A DNA stretch of 58,674 nt from Clostridium vincentii. Its GTDB lineage: Bacteria > Bacillota > Clostridia > Clostridiales > Clostridiaceae. Positions 8,657 through 17,004 of the stretch are shown one piece after another. Made by a program: the position numbers and the translations under genes. Where the stretch lies: positions 1-58,674 of the forward strand of contig NZ_PVXQ01000023.1 of assembly GCF_002995745.1 (NCBI RefSeq), read 5' to 3'. Position 1 is the first letter of the stretch. Each line of letters begins with the position of its first letter. The notes under the pieces are model-generated. The model made no database searches. It was not told the DNA's origin and was given only the letters and a program-made list of their open reading frames with translations.

Positions 8657-8675
8657 TACTTTGTAATACATAATA
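8657..8675. promoter_or_regulatory. PadR operator candidate 2 (degenerate)
   Basis: TACTTTG-TAATA-CATAATA has the same 7-5-7 layout as the flanking sites with one change per arm. Its centre is 42 bp from site 1 and 37 bp from site 3, close to whole DNA turns. Confidence 0.6.
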
Positions 8676-8683
8676 GTCTAATT

Positions 8684-8722
8684 TTTAAGTAGGTACTATG
8701 TTTTACATAGTACCTACTTAAA
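8684..8722. promoter_or_regulatory. PadR operator candidate 3 (extended palindrome)
   Basis: A perfect 17-bp inverted repeat with a 5-base spacer. Its core is TACTATG-TTTTA-CATAGTA. It begins at the -10 element of the padR promoter, so binding would block RNA polymerase. No T-run follows on either strand, which makes a terminator unlikely. Confidence 0.75.
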
Positions 8723-8750
8723 TAATATATTCATTTCTATTATATGTCAA
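8722..8750 (-). promoter_or_regulatory. padR promoter
   Basis: On the minus strand TTGACA (8745-8750) and TATTAT (8722-8727) are 17 bases apart, a near-consensus vegetative promoter. The -10 abuts the extended palindrome at 8684-8722. Confidence 0.85.
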
Positions 8751-8832
8751 TAGCTTTTGTGATTTTAGTTATATTGGAAATTTTGAGCATATAAGAAAAG
8801 TTACTATATATATTAATAAATTCAAATGTCCC

Positions 8833-9147
8833 TTACTTTTTAGAATATTTAAATTGAATAAATATTCTCATTATAAATTTTAATAAATTTACTAAAAGAA
8901 AATATAAACCCGCATATTTAATAGAAAATACCTGGGCATAAGTTAAAGAACTTAATATTAATAATAAAAATCCTACTATTAAAGAACTAATTTTGTAAGC
9001 TGTTATAAATCCCTTCTTATTTTCAATTTTACTATTTGATTTTAAAGCATATTTATACATATCGAAATTTGTTTCTGTTCTTGTTATTGCATAAAGAATA
9101 ATGCACAAACCGACGATACCTATTAATAGTATAAATATATTAATCAT
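8833..9147 (-). CDS. Small membrane protein, unknown
   Basis: A 104-residue protein with hydrophobic stretches at about residues 2-20, 49-68 and 73-92, joined by charged loops, and a basic C-terminus (FKYSKK). A good ribosome binding site (GAGGGGTGG) precedes the ATG. No family is recognised. It lies downstream of and on the same strand as the TetR gene, 86 bp away, and could be cotranscribed and controlled by it. The interval between this gene and the padR promoter (8751-8832) shows no further feature. Confidence 0.6.
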   Translation of the reverse strand: MINIFILLIGIVGLCIILYAITRTETNFDMYKYALKSNSKIENKKGFITAYKISSLIVGFLLLILSSLTYAQVFSIKYAGLYFLLVNLLKFIMRIFIQFKYSKK

Positions 9148-9233
9148 AATACCACCACCCCTCTTAGTTTATAGTGATTCTGAACCTAGATATTTATACA
9201 ATTTCATCATTATTTTACAGGGTCTAACGTCGA

Positions 9234-9833
9234 CTAAATGTTAACTATATAATTTACAATAGATTTAATTTGAGTCCGGATAACTTTTTCTATAACTGAC
9301 ACTCCAATCTGCTTTTTATGAATAAGACTAAAAAATATTAACCTTACCATTCCCATAATATATTCTATATCTAGAGTATTAAGATTCATCATATCCTTAA
9401 CTGGCTCAAAAAATTCAACTATATCTTCTCGATCCTTATTAAGATGTTTTTCCATTTCATTATCAGGTAATTTTTTCATTATATTATCTAATTCCCCACA
9501 GTTTATAATATCTATTATTTCTACAATCTTATCACTACAGATAAACTCATAAATATTATTTACTATATCATCTTTAAAGTTACTTCTATCCTTTGGAAAT
9601 ACAGAAGCGAACTCACTTTTTACTTCCTTCTCTAAGACTTCCATTAATTTGAAGAAGAAAACCTCTTTAGATGGAAAAAAAGTGTAAAACGCTCCCTTTG
9701 AGATTCCAACTTCCTTAGCTATATCTTCAATAGATGTTTTTTTGAATCCAGACTTAGCTATACTAAGCGATCCAACTTCTATTAGCTTTCTATATATAAT
9801 TTCTTTTTCTCTATCTGTGAACGCTTTTCCCAT
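9234..9833 (-). CDS. TetR/AcrR family transcriptional regulator
   Basis: A 199-residue regulator with the TetR helix-turn-helix at residues ~10-55, including SIEDIAKEVGISKGAFYTFFPSK in two adjoining pieces. The variable ligand-binding helical domain follows. The length fits the family. The start has GGAGG 8 bases upstream, and its own promoter is visible at 9884-9912. It lies just past the terminator of the two-component/ABC operon (9973-15905). It may control the small membrane gene downstream, itself, or that ABC operon; nothing in the sequence decides between these. Ligand is unknown. Confidence 0.9.
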   Translation of the reverse strand: MGKAFTDREKEIIYRKLIEVGSLSIAKSGFKKTSIEDIAKEVGISKGAFYTFFPSKEVFFFKLMEVLEKEVKSEFASVFPKDRSNFKDDIVNNIYEFICSDKIVEIIDIINCGELDNIMKKLPDNEMEKHLNKDREDIVEFFEPVKDMMNLNTLDIEYIMGMVRLIFFSLIHKKQIGVSVIEKVIRTQIKSIVNYIVNI

Positions 9834-9883
9834 ATAACTGCCTCCATATTTAGAACTCTAAAGTATCTTTTGTTCATATATGT

Positions 9884-9912
9884 ATTATACAATAATATTA
9901 ATTTACAATCAA
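9884..9912 (-). promoter_or_regulatory. Promoter of the TetR gene
   Basis: On the minus strand TTGATT (9907-9912) and TATAAT (9884-9889) are separated by 17 bases, about 50 bp before the start codon. The -35 partly overlaps the tail of the upstream operon's terminator. Confidence 0.75.
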
Positions 9913-9916
9913 AAAG

Positions 9917-9939
9917 ATTCATAGCATAATACTATGAAT
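9917..9939. terminator. Terminator of the first two-component/ABC operon
   Basis: ATTCATAG (9917-9924) pairs with CTATGAAT (9932-9939) around a 7-base loop. On the minus strand the hairpin is followed by TCTTTTTGATT. It closes the operon whose last gene ends at 9973. A T-run on the plus side makes it potentially bidirectional. Confidence 0.7.
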
Positions 9940-9972
9940 TTTTTTCAATATACCAAGTTTTATTATTTATTT

Positions 9973-11037
9973 TTATTCTTTAACAAAATCTCTAAGTTTA
10001 AATGTTCCCGCTGTAAAGAGTACTGCTGAAGCTAGAATTAGTACTACAATTCCAACTAAAATTTGATCTCCACCTGCAATTTGCATTAACCAATAAAATG
10101 GTGATATTAAAGTTACCTTAGTAAGTATTTCAGGTGCATTTGAAATATCCATTAAATTTGATCCTATCATAGCAAGACCTATTGACACAATGGCTAGCAT
10201 AATTACAGCAAAACCTGCTATAGCAGGATTTTTCAGCCACCTTGTGGCTACAATAACTATAGATGTACAAATTAGACTGCATAACATTATAATCAAAAAG
10301 CTTAAAGGAATATTTACATTTTTAAAGGATATAACTGCATTTACTATTATAAAAGCTAGTGAACTTAAAATCCATTGAATTAGAAAGCTTGCAACAAATA
10401 TTCCTCCAAGAATTTGTCGATCTGAGTTAGGTGTAACTATGCTTCTTCTTAAAACTTTAGCAGCCTTTAGTTTTAAAATATTATCAATAATGAATGAAGA
10501 ATCTAAAAGCATAAAATAACATATCATAAGTAACGATGCTAGAAACTTCTCTTTATCAGACTCTTCTTCCTTTTCAATTACAGTTTCAATGTAACTATTA
10601 CTTAACCCAACCTCTGTCTTTTCTTCTAAATCCCCTTTAACAAAGGTATCTATAATACTTTCTGCTTTTATTGATCCTGCCTGCTCTTCTTTTTTGTAGC
10701 AACTTATCTTTGGAATTTTTCTTTCTTGAAGTAGTTGTGAGAAATCTTCATTTATCACATACATTGCTCCTACTTCATTATCTTTTATGGGTCCCATATT
10801 ATCTTCAAGAGTCCCTTTATATTCTTTTACATTATATTCTTCTGAAAGTTTATCTATTAAGCTAATCGAAATCTCTGAGTTATCATTATTAATAACTCCA
10901 ATTTTCTCATCTGATCCATGCTCAAAGCCAAATATACCTAATAATATTAATGTTGGGAATATAAATCCCATTATCAGAATCATTGGATTCTTTAAATATT
11001 GCTTCATTTGAATAATGGTAAGTTGTATTAAGCGCAT
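9973..11037 (-). CDS. ABC-2 type permease (LnrN-like position)
   Basis: A 354-residue ABC-2 family membrane subunit. One N-terminal helix (about 20-36) and a large extracellular loop to about 165 are followed by five or six C-terminal helices. This is the layout of ABC2_membrane_3 export permeases. It overlaps the preceding permease gene by 10 bp. It is the last gene of an operon ordered amidase, sensor kinase, response regulator, ATPase, permease, permease. The kinase-to-permease order matches the linearmycin resistance locus lnrJKLMN of Bacillus subtilis, so export of a membrane-active amphiphile is the likely role. The actual substrate cannot be read from the sequence. Confidence 0.85.
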   Translation of the reverse strand: MRLIQLTIIQMKQYLKNPMILIMGFIFPTLILLGIFGFEHGSDEKIGVINNDNSEISISLIDKLSEEYNVKEYKGTLEDNMGPIKDNEVGAMYVINEDFSQLLQERKIPKISCYKKEEQAGSIKAESIIDTFVKGDLEEKTEVGLSNSYIETVIEKEEESDKEKFLASLLMICYFMLLDSSFIIDNILKLKAAKVLRRSIVTPNSDRQILGGIFVASFLIQWILSSLAFIIVNAVISFKNVNIPLSFLIIMLCSLICTSIVIVATRWLKNPAIAGFAVIMLAIVSIGLAMIGSNLMDISNAPEILTKVTLISPFYWLMQIAGGDQILVGIVVLILASAVLFTAGTFKLRDFVKE

Positions 11038-12119
11038 TTCTTTGCCCCCTTACTTAAACTTTCTTTTATCACAACTATTGTAAATAGTAGTAATGAAACT
11101 CCTATAATTATTAATAGCTCAGTTTTTACCTCTGCAATATTTCCATTTAAATTAAACATCTCAAGAGCCTTAGAAATATAGTGGGTAGGAGCTAACTTTG
11201 CTATTACATTTACTTCTTCTCCTGTGAACATTTCCATTCCTATAACAGGCAAAATAAACAAAGCCATTCCAACTACTTTTCCATATACTTCTCCAAACAA
11301 ATAATAAACAAATTTACTTAAAGAACTAATTAGAGCTGCAGCAGTTGTGACTATTGCAATTAGACTTAGAGGATTACCCCTAAAGGCTATTCCAGCAAAT
11401 CTAAAGAACGTGGTATAGCAAAGTACTATTATAAATGAATAACAAAACAATGCTATATAATCATATATAAAATACCTTACTCGACTTATAGGCGTAGCTT
11501 TAATCCTCCTATCTAAGTTTTTAGAGATATCCGTATAACTTCCCTGAATAAATGTAAGTATCAACATACTAATTACAAAGGCACTCATGCTTGAAGCCAT
11601 TATTTCATAAGAATTCATATCTTCTTTAGAATCAATCATTGTATTTTCTATGATCTTTGCTGAATTAATTTTATTTAATTCTTCTAAATTACCTCCAGAT
11701 ATGGACATATAAACATTTTTATGATAATTATCAAGGATTACCTTTAAAGTACTTATAACCATATGGCCATCTTCTTTTTCGATTATTTTAATTTTATTGT
11801 TCTCCTGGGCTAGTACACTTTCTTCATAACCTTTTGAAATTATTAAATCCGCATCTCCATCATCTGTTACTTTAATTAATTCATTAATATCTTCACTTTT
11901 TAAAAAATCAATTAAAGCCAGTGAAGAACTACTATTATCTTCATCCATTACCTTAATATCAAGCTGCTTTAGTTTTAATGGATTCTCGCCTATACTATCA
12001 TTTAAGAACCCCATAAAGCCAGCTAATATTACAGGGAAAAGAATAAACATAGATACTGTAGCTACTCCATTTTTAATCATTCCTTTAAATGTTATTTTTA
12101 AATGCATAAAAAGTTTCAT
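11028..12119 (-). CDS. ABC-2 type permease (LnrM-like position)
   Basis: A 363-residue ABC-2 membrane subunit with an N-terminal helix (about 18-36), an extracellular domain to about 175 and a C-terminal bundle of helices. The pattern matches its downstream partner, so the two probably form a heterodimeric pore. The start has GGGGGAG 5 bases upstream, 11 bp after the ATPase stop codon, indicating cotranscription and coupling. The extracellular loop is rich in Asp/Lys/Ile and has no recognisable enzymatic motif. Similar in size and topology to 20859-22007 in the second module, but the two are clearly diverged. Confidence 0.85.
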   Translation of the reverse strand: MKLFMHLKITFKGMIKNGVATVSMFILFPVILAGFMGFLNDSIGENPLKLKQLDIKVMDEDNSSSSLALIDFLKSEDINELIKVTDDGDADLIISKGYEESVLAQENNKIKIIEKEDGHMVISTLKVILDNYHKNVYMSISGGNLEELNKINSAKIIENTMIDSKEDMNSYEIMASSMSAFVISMLILTFIQGSYTDISKNLDRRIKATPISRVRYFIYDYIALFCYSFIIVLCYTTFFRFAGIAFRGNPLSLIAIVTTAAALISSLSKFVYYLFGEVYGKVVGMALFILPVIGMEMFTGEEVNVIAKLAPTHYISKALEMFNLNGNIAEVKTELLIIIGVSLLLFTIVVIKESLSKGAKKCA

Positions 12120-12130
12120 ATTGTCTCCCC

Positions 12131-13066
12131 CTAATCCCTTAAAGTTTTTCCTGTTAGATTTAAGAATACATCCTCAAGCTTTGGCTCTTCATAGCTTATT
12201 TTTTTAATATCTATTTCTTCGGCTTCCAAAAGAGTTAAACATCCAGCAAGCTTAAAATTATCATCTATAGTTAAAGTAATCGCATCCCTTGTATCTGTTA
12301 CCTTAATAACACCTTTAATCTTTTCAAGCTTTAATAAACTTTCAGCCTTTATATAATTTGCTTCAATAACAACCTTATTATTAGGAAATACAGAGGCTTT
12401 AACCTCGTTTCTATTTCCATAGGCTACTTCCTTACCTAAATCCATAATGAAAACTCTTTCACAAAGTTCCTCTACTTCCTCCATATAATGAGAGGTATAC
12501 ATTACTGTAGTTCCCCATTCCTTGCCTATCCTTTTCACAAAATCAAATATATGCTGCCTTGACTGAGGATCTACCCCAACAGTTGGTTCATCTAAAATTA
12601 AAACCTTGGGATGGTGCATAATTGCTAAGGCTAAATTTAATCTTCTCTTCATACCACCTGAATATTTCTTTACCTTTTCTTTCTTTTTATCAACTAATCC
12701 TGTTACCTCTAAAGCTTCCTTCATTCTTTCTTTTAATAGTGCCCCTTTAAGACCATATAAAGCTCCAAAATATTCTAAGTTATCCTTTGCATTTAGTTCC
12801 TCAATTAAAGCTAGTTCCTGGGGTACAAATCCTATACAAGCCTTTGATTTTAAGGAATCTTTCACGGCATCAATACCACAAACCTTGATTTCACCACTAT
12901 CTGGTGCTAAAATATTTGTTATTATATTAATTAAAGTGGACTTCCCTGCTCCATTTGGTCCTATAAAGCCAAAGATTTCTCCCTCTTTAACCTGAAAACT
13001 AACGTTATCTAATACAAGTTTATCATTAAATCTTTTTGATACATTTTTTACTTCAACTGCATACAT
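12131..13066 (-). CDS. ABC exporter ATPase (LnrL-like)
   Basis: A 311-residue ATPase of the DrrA/CcmA-like class. Motifs are Walker A GPNGAGKST near residue 37, Q-loop FVPQE, signature YSGGMKRRLNLA, Walker B VLILDEPTVGVDPQSR and switch His in YTSHYMEEVEEL. The C-terminal ~80 residues form the extra domain usual for this class. The ribosome binding site AGGGGG precedes the ATG. It serves the two permeases downstream. It shares the unusual TVGxDPQSR Walker B extension with the ATPase of the second module (22020-22949), pointing to common ancestry of the two modules. Confidence 0.93.
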   Translation of the reverse strand: MYAVEVKNVSKRFNDKLVLDNVSFQVKEGEIFGFIGPNGAGKSTLINIITNILAPDSGEIKVCGIDAVKDSLKSKACIGFVPQELALIEELNAKDNLEYFGALYGLKGALLKERMKEALEVTGLVDKKKEKVKKYSGGMKRRLNLALAIMHHPKVLILDEPTVGVDPQSRQHIFDFVKRIGKEWGTTVMYTSHYMEEVEELCERVFIMDLGKEVAYGNRNEVKASVFPNNKVVIEANYIKAESLLKLEKIKGVIKVTDTRDAITLTIDDNFKLAGCLTLLEAEEIDIKKISYEEPKLEDVFLNLTGKTLRD

Positions 13067-13086
13067 ATTAAAAACCCCCTAAAGAT

Positions 13087-13109
13087 TATCTTACTATTAT
13101 AATAAGATA
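13087..13109. promoter_or_regulatory. Inverted repeat upstream of the ABC ATPase
   Basis: TATCTTA (13087-13093) and TAAGATA (13103-13109) face each other across 9 bases in the 88-bp gap between the response regulator and the ATPase gene. No T-run follows, so it is not an obvious terminator. It may be a binding site for the adjacent response regulator or an mRNA hairpin. Confidence 0.4.
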
Positions 13110-13154
13110 TTCCAGGAGGTTTTAACATATCTTGGAGTCACTACTAGGAATGAC

Positions 13155-13799
13155 TTAAGCCACTATTCCATTTTTAAATGCAAAAATAGCTACTTGAGTT
13201 CTATCCCTAAGTGCCAGTTTTGCAAAAATACTTGTAATATTATTTTTTATTGTCCCTTCTGAAAGAAATAACTCTTCTGCTATCTCCTTATTAGTAAATC
13301 CTTTAGCAATTGCTTCTATTATATTTACTTCCTTTTCAGATAAATTGAACTTTTCTATGTTTTTCTTTTTAAAATTAGATCCATTTTCTACTATAAATTC
13401 TTTTGCTACCTCTGGATGTATTACCATGTTACCCATATAGGCACTTTTAACCCCTTCATAAATCACTTCATAGGAGCTATCCTTTAGAAGATATCCAAAG
13501 GCACCATATTTCAAAGCATCTTGAATATATTCCTTGTCTTTAAAGGTAGTAAGAATTAAGACTTTAATTTTTGAGAACTGCTCTTTTATTAGTCTTGTTC
13601 CCATTACTCCATCACATTTTTTCATTCTAATATCCATAAGAACTATATCTACAGGAGTTCTTTTACAAATTTCTAGTGCTTCATACCCATCTTCTGCTAA
13701 TGCTACAACCTCTATATCTAGAAAGGTGGACATCATTATTTTGATACCTTCTCGTATAAGTTTTTCATCATCAACAATTAAAAGTTTTATCTTATCCAT
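13155..13799 (-). CDS. Response regulator, NarL/LuxR type (LnrK-like)
   Basis: A 214-residue two-component regulator. The receiver domain (1-120) has the acidic pair DD at 10-11, the phosphorylation site Asp56 in LMDIRM, the Thr of LTTF and the Lys of LLKD. The C-terminal LuxR-type helix-turn-helix (about 145-205) includes GFTNKEIAEELFLSEGTIKN. Its start codon directly abuts the kinase stop codon, so the pair is coupled. Expected targets are the ABC genes immediately downstream. The closest visible counterpart in the window is the regulator at 23191-23811. Confidence 0.94.
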   Translation of the reverse strand: MDKIKLLIVDDEKLIREGIKIMMSTFLDIEVVALAEDGYEALEICKRTPVDIVLMDIRMKKCDGVMGTRLIKEQFSKIKVLILTTFKDKEYIQDALKYGAFGYLLKDSSYEVIYEGVKSAYMGNMVIHPEVAKEFIVENGSNFKKKNIEKFNLSEKEVNIIEAIAKGFTNKEIAEELFLSEGTIKNNITSIFAKLALRDRTQVAIFAFKNGIVA

Positions 13800-14945
13800 C
13801 TATATCTCCCTCTCCCTTGGTACAACTACCTTTATGAAAAAGCCCTCATTTACAGTAGATTTCATATCTACAAAACCACCCATTTCCATAGTTCTTTCTT
13901 TTATCCCTCTTAATCCTAAACCACTTTCAACTATTTTATCTACACCATTACCATTATCTTTCAAGGAAATTACAAATTCATCTTCTACAAAATTCATAAC
14001 AACATTGACTTTAGTTGCTTTACCATGTCTTAAAGCATTAGACAATACCTCTTGAGTTATTCTATAAAGATGTTGCAATTGCTTAGTACTTAAGTTCCAT
14101 TCTCCCTTTGAAATTATAGTCTTTACCTTTATTCCAGATAACTTTTCAAAACTTTTACAAGCTTCTTGAAGTCTAAAAAGCCCTTGATAATTCTCATATT
14201 TGTCAGGTTTTAGTTCATTAACTGCTCTTTTAACATCTTGAAAACTTTCATTTATGAATCCCCTTAGACTTCCAGCCATATCTCCCATGATTTTACTTTG
14301 TGTATCTCCTAAGGATTCCATGGCTGAGAGCTGAATCATGGCAGTTGATAGTGCATGTCCTACGCTATCGTGTATATCTCTTGATATTCTATTTCTCTCT
14401 TTTAGAAGAGTAAGCTGTTCTACAGAATCTGCGTAAGTCTCAAGTTCTTCATTAACGTCTATTAGTTTTTCCTCTGATACCTTAAGCTTGTCATATAAAT
14501 TTTGAGCATCCAATTTACTTTTATAAAGCTCTTCAATATAATAAAGAAATATATAAATTAAAGTTAATACCACTAGATTTGTTAAAGAAGTTCCACTTAT
14601 TTCTGAATTAATTGCAACCGCAATAAAAACTAGCCCTAAAAGGCCCATCCTTAATATTTTAGCTCTTATTGTATAAGTATCTATGATTATTCCTAATAGA
14701 TAAAAAATTATATTTCCCCCAAAGAAACTGTGTACTATTCCAATGGATATTATTTCTAGAACTAAAGATAATATCATAAGCATCTCATTTTTTATATAAT
14801 AAATTCTAAGATGATTATTTAATGTAAGAAATAATACAAATATAACTGCAATATATTTTATATCATTATTATTTATGAATATTTCCATAAATAATACTAT
14901 TATAGAAATGTATCTTATACTTAATAATTCTCTACTTTTATTCAT
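13800..14945 (-). CDS. Sensor histidine kinase, HisKA_3 type (LnrJ-like)
   Basis: A 381-residue membrane kinase. Four or five hydrophobic segments fill residues 8-138, followed by a coiled linker (140-182). The dimerisation/phosphotransfer helix has His192 in RDIHDSVGH, and a C-terminal ATPase domain has an N-box (ALRHGKA) and a DNGNGVDKI G-box. There is almost no extracellular domain, as in intramembrane-sensing kinases of the LnrJ and LiaS/VraS classes, which detect membrane or cell-wall damage. The upstream amidase gene ends only 24 bases away, and a good site (AGGGAG) precedes the ATG. Confidence 0.92.
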   Translation of the reverse strand: MNKSRELLSIRYISIIVLFMEIFINNNDIKYIAVIFVLFLTLNNHLRIYYIKNEMLMILSLVLEIISIGIVHSFFGGNIIFYLLGIIIDTYTIRAKILRMGLLGLVFIAVAINSEISGTSLTNLVVLTLIYIFLYYIEELYKSKLDAQNLYDKLKVSEEKLIDVNEELETYADSVEQLTLLKERNRISRDIHDSVGHALSTAMIQLSAMESLGDTQSKIMGDMAGSLRGFINESFQDVKRAVNELKPDKYENYQGLFRLQEACKSFEKLSGIKVKTIISKGEWNLSTKQLQHLYRITQEVLSNALRHGKATKVNVVMNFVEDEFVISLKDNGNGVDKIVESGLGLRGIKERTMEMGGFVDMKSTVNEGFFIKVVVPREREI

Positions 14946-14969
14946 AATTTTCTCCCTGCTTTTTCTTGT

Positions 14970-15905
14970 TTATGCAAAACAATTTACTATTCCTTGGCTA
15001 ATTCCATCTACTATTTTCCCATGATTATTTGCATTAATCAAATATGCTTCATCTCCACTATTAGATAGAAAACCCATTTCTAAAAGTACCACAGGCACCT
15101 TTGACCAGTTAAAGCCTGTCATGGTATCACTTACTACTAAGCCCCTATTATTTAGAGGATTAACTGAAGTATAAGAATTTAAAATAGTTTGTCCATATTT
15201 GCTGCTAGTTTGTGAAATAGCACTTGTGTATTGATTATTTGCAGCAGGGACTAACATTGAAGCTCCCTTTGCACTTGAGTTATCAAAAGAATCTGCATGT
15301 ATTCTAATAACAAGGTCTGCGTTAGCATTATTTCCAACTTCTGCCCGTGCAATATTTCCCATGCTTTGATTTATGTTTGACTTAGTCATAATAACTGTAA
15401 AACCACGTTTCTCTAAATCAACCTTTAATAAATCTGCTATTTGTTGATTTAATAGATATTCTCCATATCCAGCATTAGTTGAGAAAGCACCGCTTACATC
15501 CTTTGCCTTCATAATTGTTGAGCCTGGAGCTTGTGCCTCTGTCCCTTGAGCAGGATTTAGAGAATGTCCTGCATCTATTACTATAACTCGTCCTGTCTTA
15601 GCCGCTTTAGTTTCAGATTTAACTACTGTATCCCTTTGAGCTGTTTGTGTCTCTACTTGTGTTGTCTGAACTTCCTCTTTGATAACCACTATTGTTTTAT
15701 CTATAGAATTTGAAGCGCCCCCCAAGGTTTTAGCCAAAGTCAATGTTAATGTAGTTTCATCATTTTGTGCTACTACAAAGGTTTCATCTTCTACTTTGGG
15801 ATTTTTAAAGTAGAAGATCATTATTAAACAAATAACTGCTACTATTCCTAGGGTAATTATATTTCTCCTTTTAGTTGATTTAGTTCTCTTCATTGCTCTC
15901 TTCAT
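14970..15905 (-). CDS. N-acetylmuramoyl-L-alanine amidase (Amidase_3)
   Basis: A zinc hydrolase that cuts the amide bond between N-acetylmuramic acid and the stem peptide in peptidoglycan. A basic N-terminus and one membrane helix (about 15-33) anchor or export it. A Thr/Gln/Val-rich linker runs to about 105, and the catalytic domain fills 106-311. All expected catalytic and zinc residues are visible: His114 in DAGHS, Glu149, His203 in RIHADS and Glu276 in LEMGFLSN. It is the first gene of the run leading into the kinase and ABC genes, 24 bp apart. This links wall remodelling to that sensing system. No separate wall-binding repeats are seen. Confidence 0.92.
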   Translation of the reverse strand: MKRAMKRTKSTKRRNIITLGIVAVICLIMIFYFKNPKVEDETFVVAQNDETTLTLTLAKTLGGASNSIDKTIVVIKEEVQTTQVETQTAQRDTVVKSETKAAKTGRVIVIDAGHSLNPAQGTEAQAPGSTIMKAKDVSGAFSTNAGYGEYLLNQQIADLLKVDLEKRGFTVIMTKSNINQSMGNIARAEVGNNANADLVIRIHADSFDNSSAKGASMLVPAANNQYTSAISQTSSKYGQTILNSYTSVNPLNNRGLVVSDTMTGFNWSKVPVVLLEMGFLSNSGDEAYLINANNHGKIVDGISQGIVNCFA

Positions 15906-15978
15906 TGTTCTTCCTCTCTACTGTTTTTCTAAATTATATTCTATATATAAGTGTAAACTGAAAGGGAAATTTGTCAAT

Positions 15979-16018
15979 AAAAAAAGTACAAAAGCATTAC
16001 TGCTGATGTACTTTTTTT
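15979..16018. terminator. Bidirectional terminator between lipoprotein and amidase genes
   Basis: AAAAAAAGTACA (15979-15990) pairs with TGTACTTTTTTT (16007-16018), leaving a 16-base loop, with A/T runs on both sides. On the minus strand it ends transcription of the lipoprotein gene before the amidase operon. Confidence 0.85.
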
Positions 16019-16233
16019 ATTTCATATATTTATTAACTAGCTCATAACATCTAGCCTTAGTAGTCGCAGCTAATGATGATGTATATGCTAATTATTCTGC
16101 TGTTCCTCCCTCAAATTCTAAGGATGCCTTTTTTGCATTAGCGTCCTTATCCTTTATCCATTGGGACTCTTCCTTTTCTAAATTACTCATGTCATTTGTA
16201 GATAATTGAGTTTTAAGTACACTGTATATTTCA
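16017..16233 (-). pseudogene. Broken tandem copy of the LprI-like C-terminal domain
   Basis: Directly after the stop codon of the lipoprotein gene the minus strand encodes a second copy of its last ~71 residues, interrupted by an in-frame TAA. By hand alignment about 50 of 71 positions are identical, including MSNLEKEE, QWIKDK, GGTAE and YELV.KYM. The copy ends in a stop codon at 16017-16019. It has no start codon or ribosome binding site of its own. The fragment keeps a Cys (KARCYELV) where the intact gene has Gly, a position where I recall LprI-like proteins carrying Cys, so it may represent the original 3' end. Confidence 0.8.
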
Positions 16234-16776
16234 TTACGCCAACTCTGTCATGTATTTTTGAACTAGTTCATAACCTCTATCCTTAGTAGTGTTAGCTAAG
16301 GATTCTGTATACATTAATATTTCTGCTGTTCCACCTTTAAACTTCGAAGACGCTTCTTTTGCTGTCGCTTCCTTGTCCTTTATCCATTGGAACTCTTCCT
16401 TTTCTAAATTGCTCATCTCAATTGTGGACAATTTAGTTCTTACTACACCATATATTTCATTTAAGGCATTATCCCACCTTGTATATTCTTCATTTACTGC
16501 TGTTTTCATGTCTGTGGCACTTCCTTTATATAACATATCTAAATCCGTTAAACCAGCATTTATATTATCAAGTTTATCTATGTATATTTGTTTCTCACTG
16601 TTTTCTACCTTTTCATTATCTACTGTAGTGTCCTTCGCATCTTCAGTGTCTGAAGTTACAGCTTCTTCCTCTGTTGTTGTACTTTTATCTACTGCTTTTT
16701 TATCTTCACTATCTCCACATGAAATCAACGTTAACGATACCAACATTATTAAAAATACACATAAAGTTCTCTTCAT
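16234..16776 (-). CDS. LprI-like (DUF1311) lipoprotein
   Basis: A 180-residue secreted lipoprotein. The signal peptide ends in a lipobox LISC with Cys20. An acidic, Thr/Lys-rich linker (22-65) tethers the C-terminal domain (about 66-180). That domain matches the lysozyme-inhibitor LprI/DUF1311 pattern with W..L...Y, a central QWIKDKEATAKEA and a terminal YELVQKYM. LprI from mycobacteria inhibits lysozyme; in clostridia the role is inferred at best. A ribosome binding site GGGAGGTGG precedes the ATG, and a promoter is visible at 16798-16826. The stop codon falls exactly where the broken duplicate begins. Confidence 0.8.
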   Translation of the reverse strand: MKRTLCVFLIMLVSLTLISCGDSEDKKAVDKSTTTEEEAVTSDTEDAKDTTVDNEKVENSEKQIYIDKLDNINAGLTDLDMLYKGSATDMKTAVNEEYTRWDNALNEIYGVVRTKLSTIEMSNLEKEEFQWIKDKEATAKEASSKFKGGTAEILMYTESLANTTKDRGYELVQKYMTELA

Positions 16777-16797
16777 TTTGCCACCTCCCTTCTTAAA

Positions 16798-16826
16798 GTT
16801 ATACCATGATATTGTTAATTTCTCAA
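16798..16826 (-). promoter_or_regulatory. Promoter of the LprI-like lipoprotein gene
   Basis: On the minus strand TTGAGA (16821-16826) and TATAAC (16798-16803) are 17 bases apart, about 25 bp upstream of the start codon. Confidence 0.7.
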
Positions 16827-17004
16827 GTTTACCCTTAATTATCCTATGAAAAGCCTAACCTTTCATCAATCATAATTCTCTTTTATTATGAAAATTAACC
16901 TAAAAACAAGAAATATTTTCTCCATTATCTGGTATAATTAATTATAGTTAACAACTATAACATATAATAACTTAGTACTATTAATTATAAAGGAGTGTTA
17001 ACAC

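Noticed and set aside
13534..14055. 173-codon plus-strand open frame across the kinase/regulator junction
   Set aside because: Antisense to two genes with full two-component motifs, no ribosome binding site and a Ser/Ile/Leu-rich composition typical of an antisense shadow.
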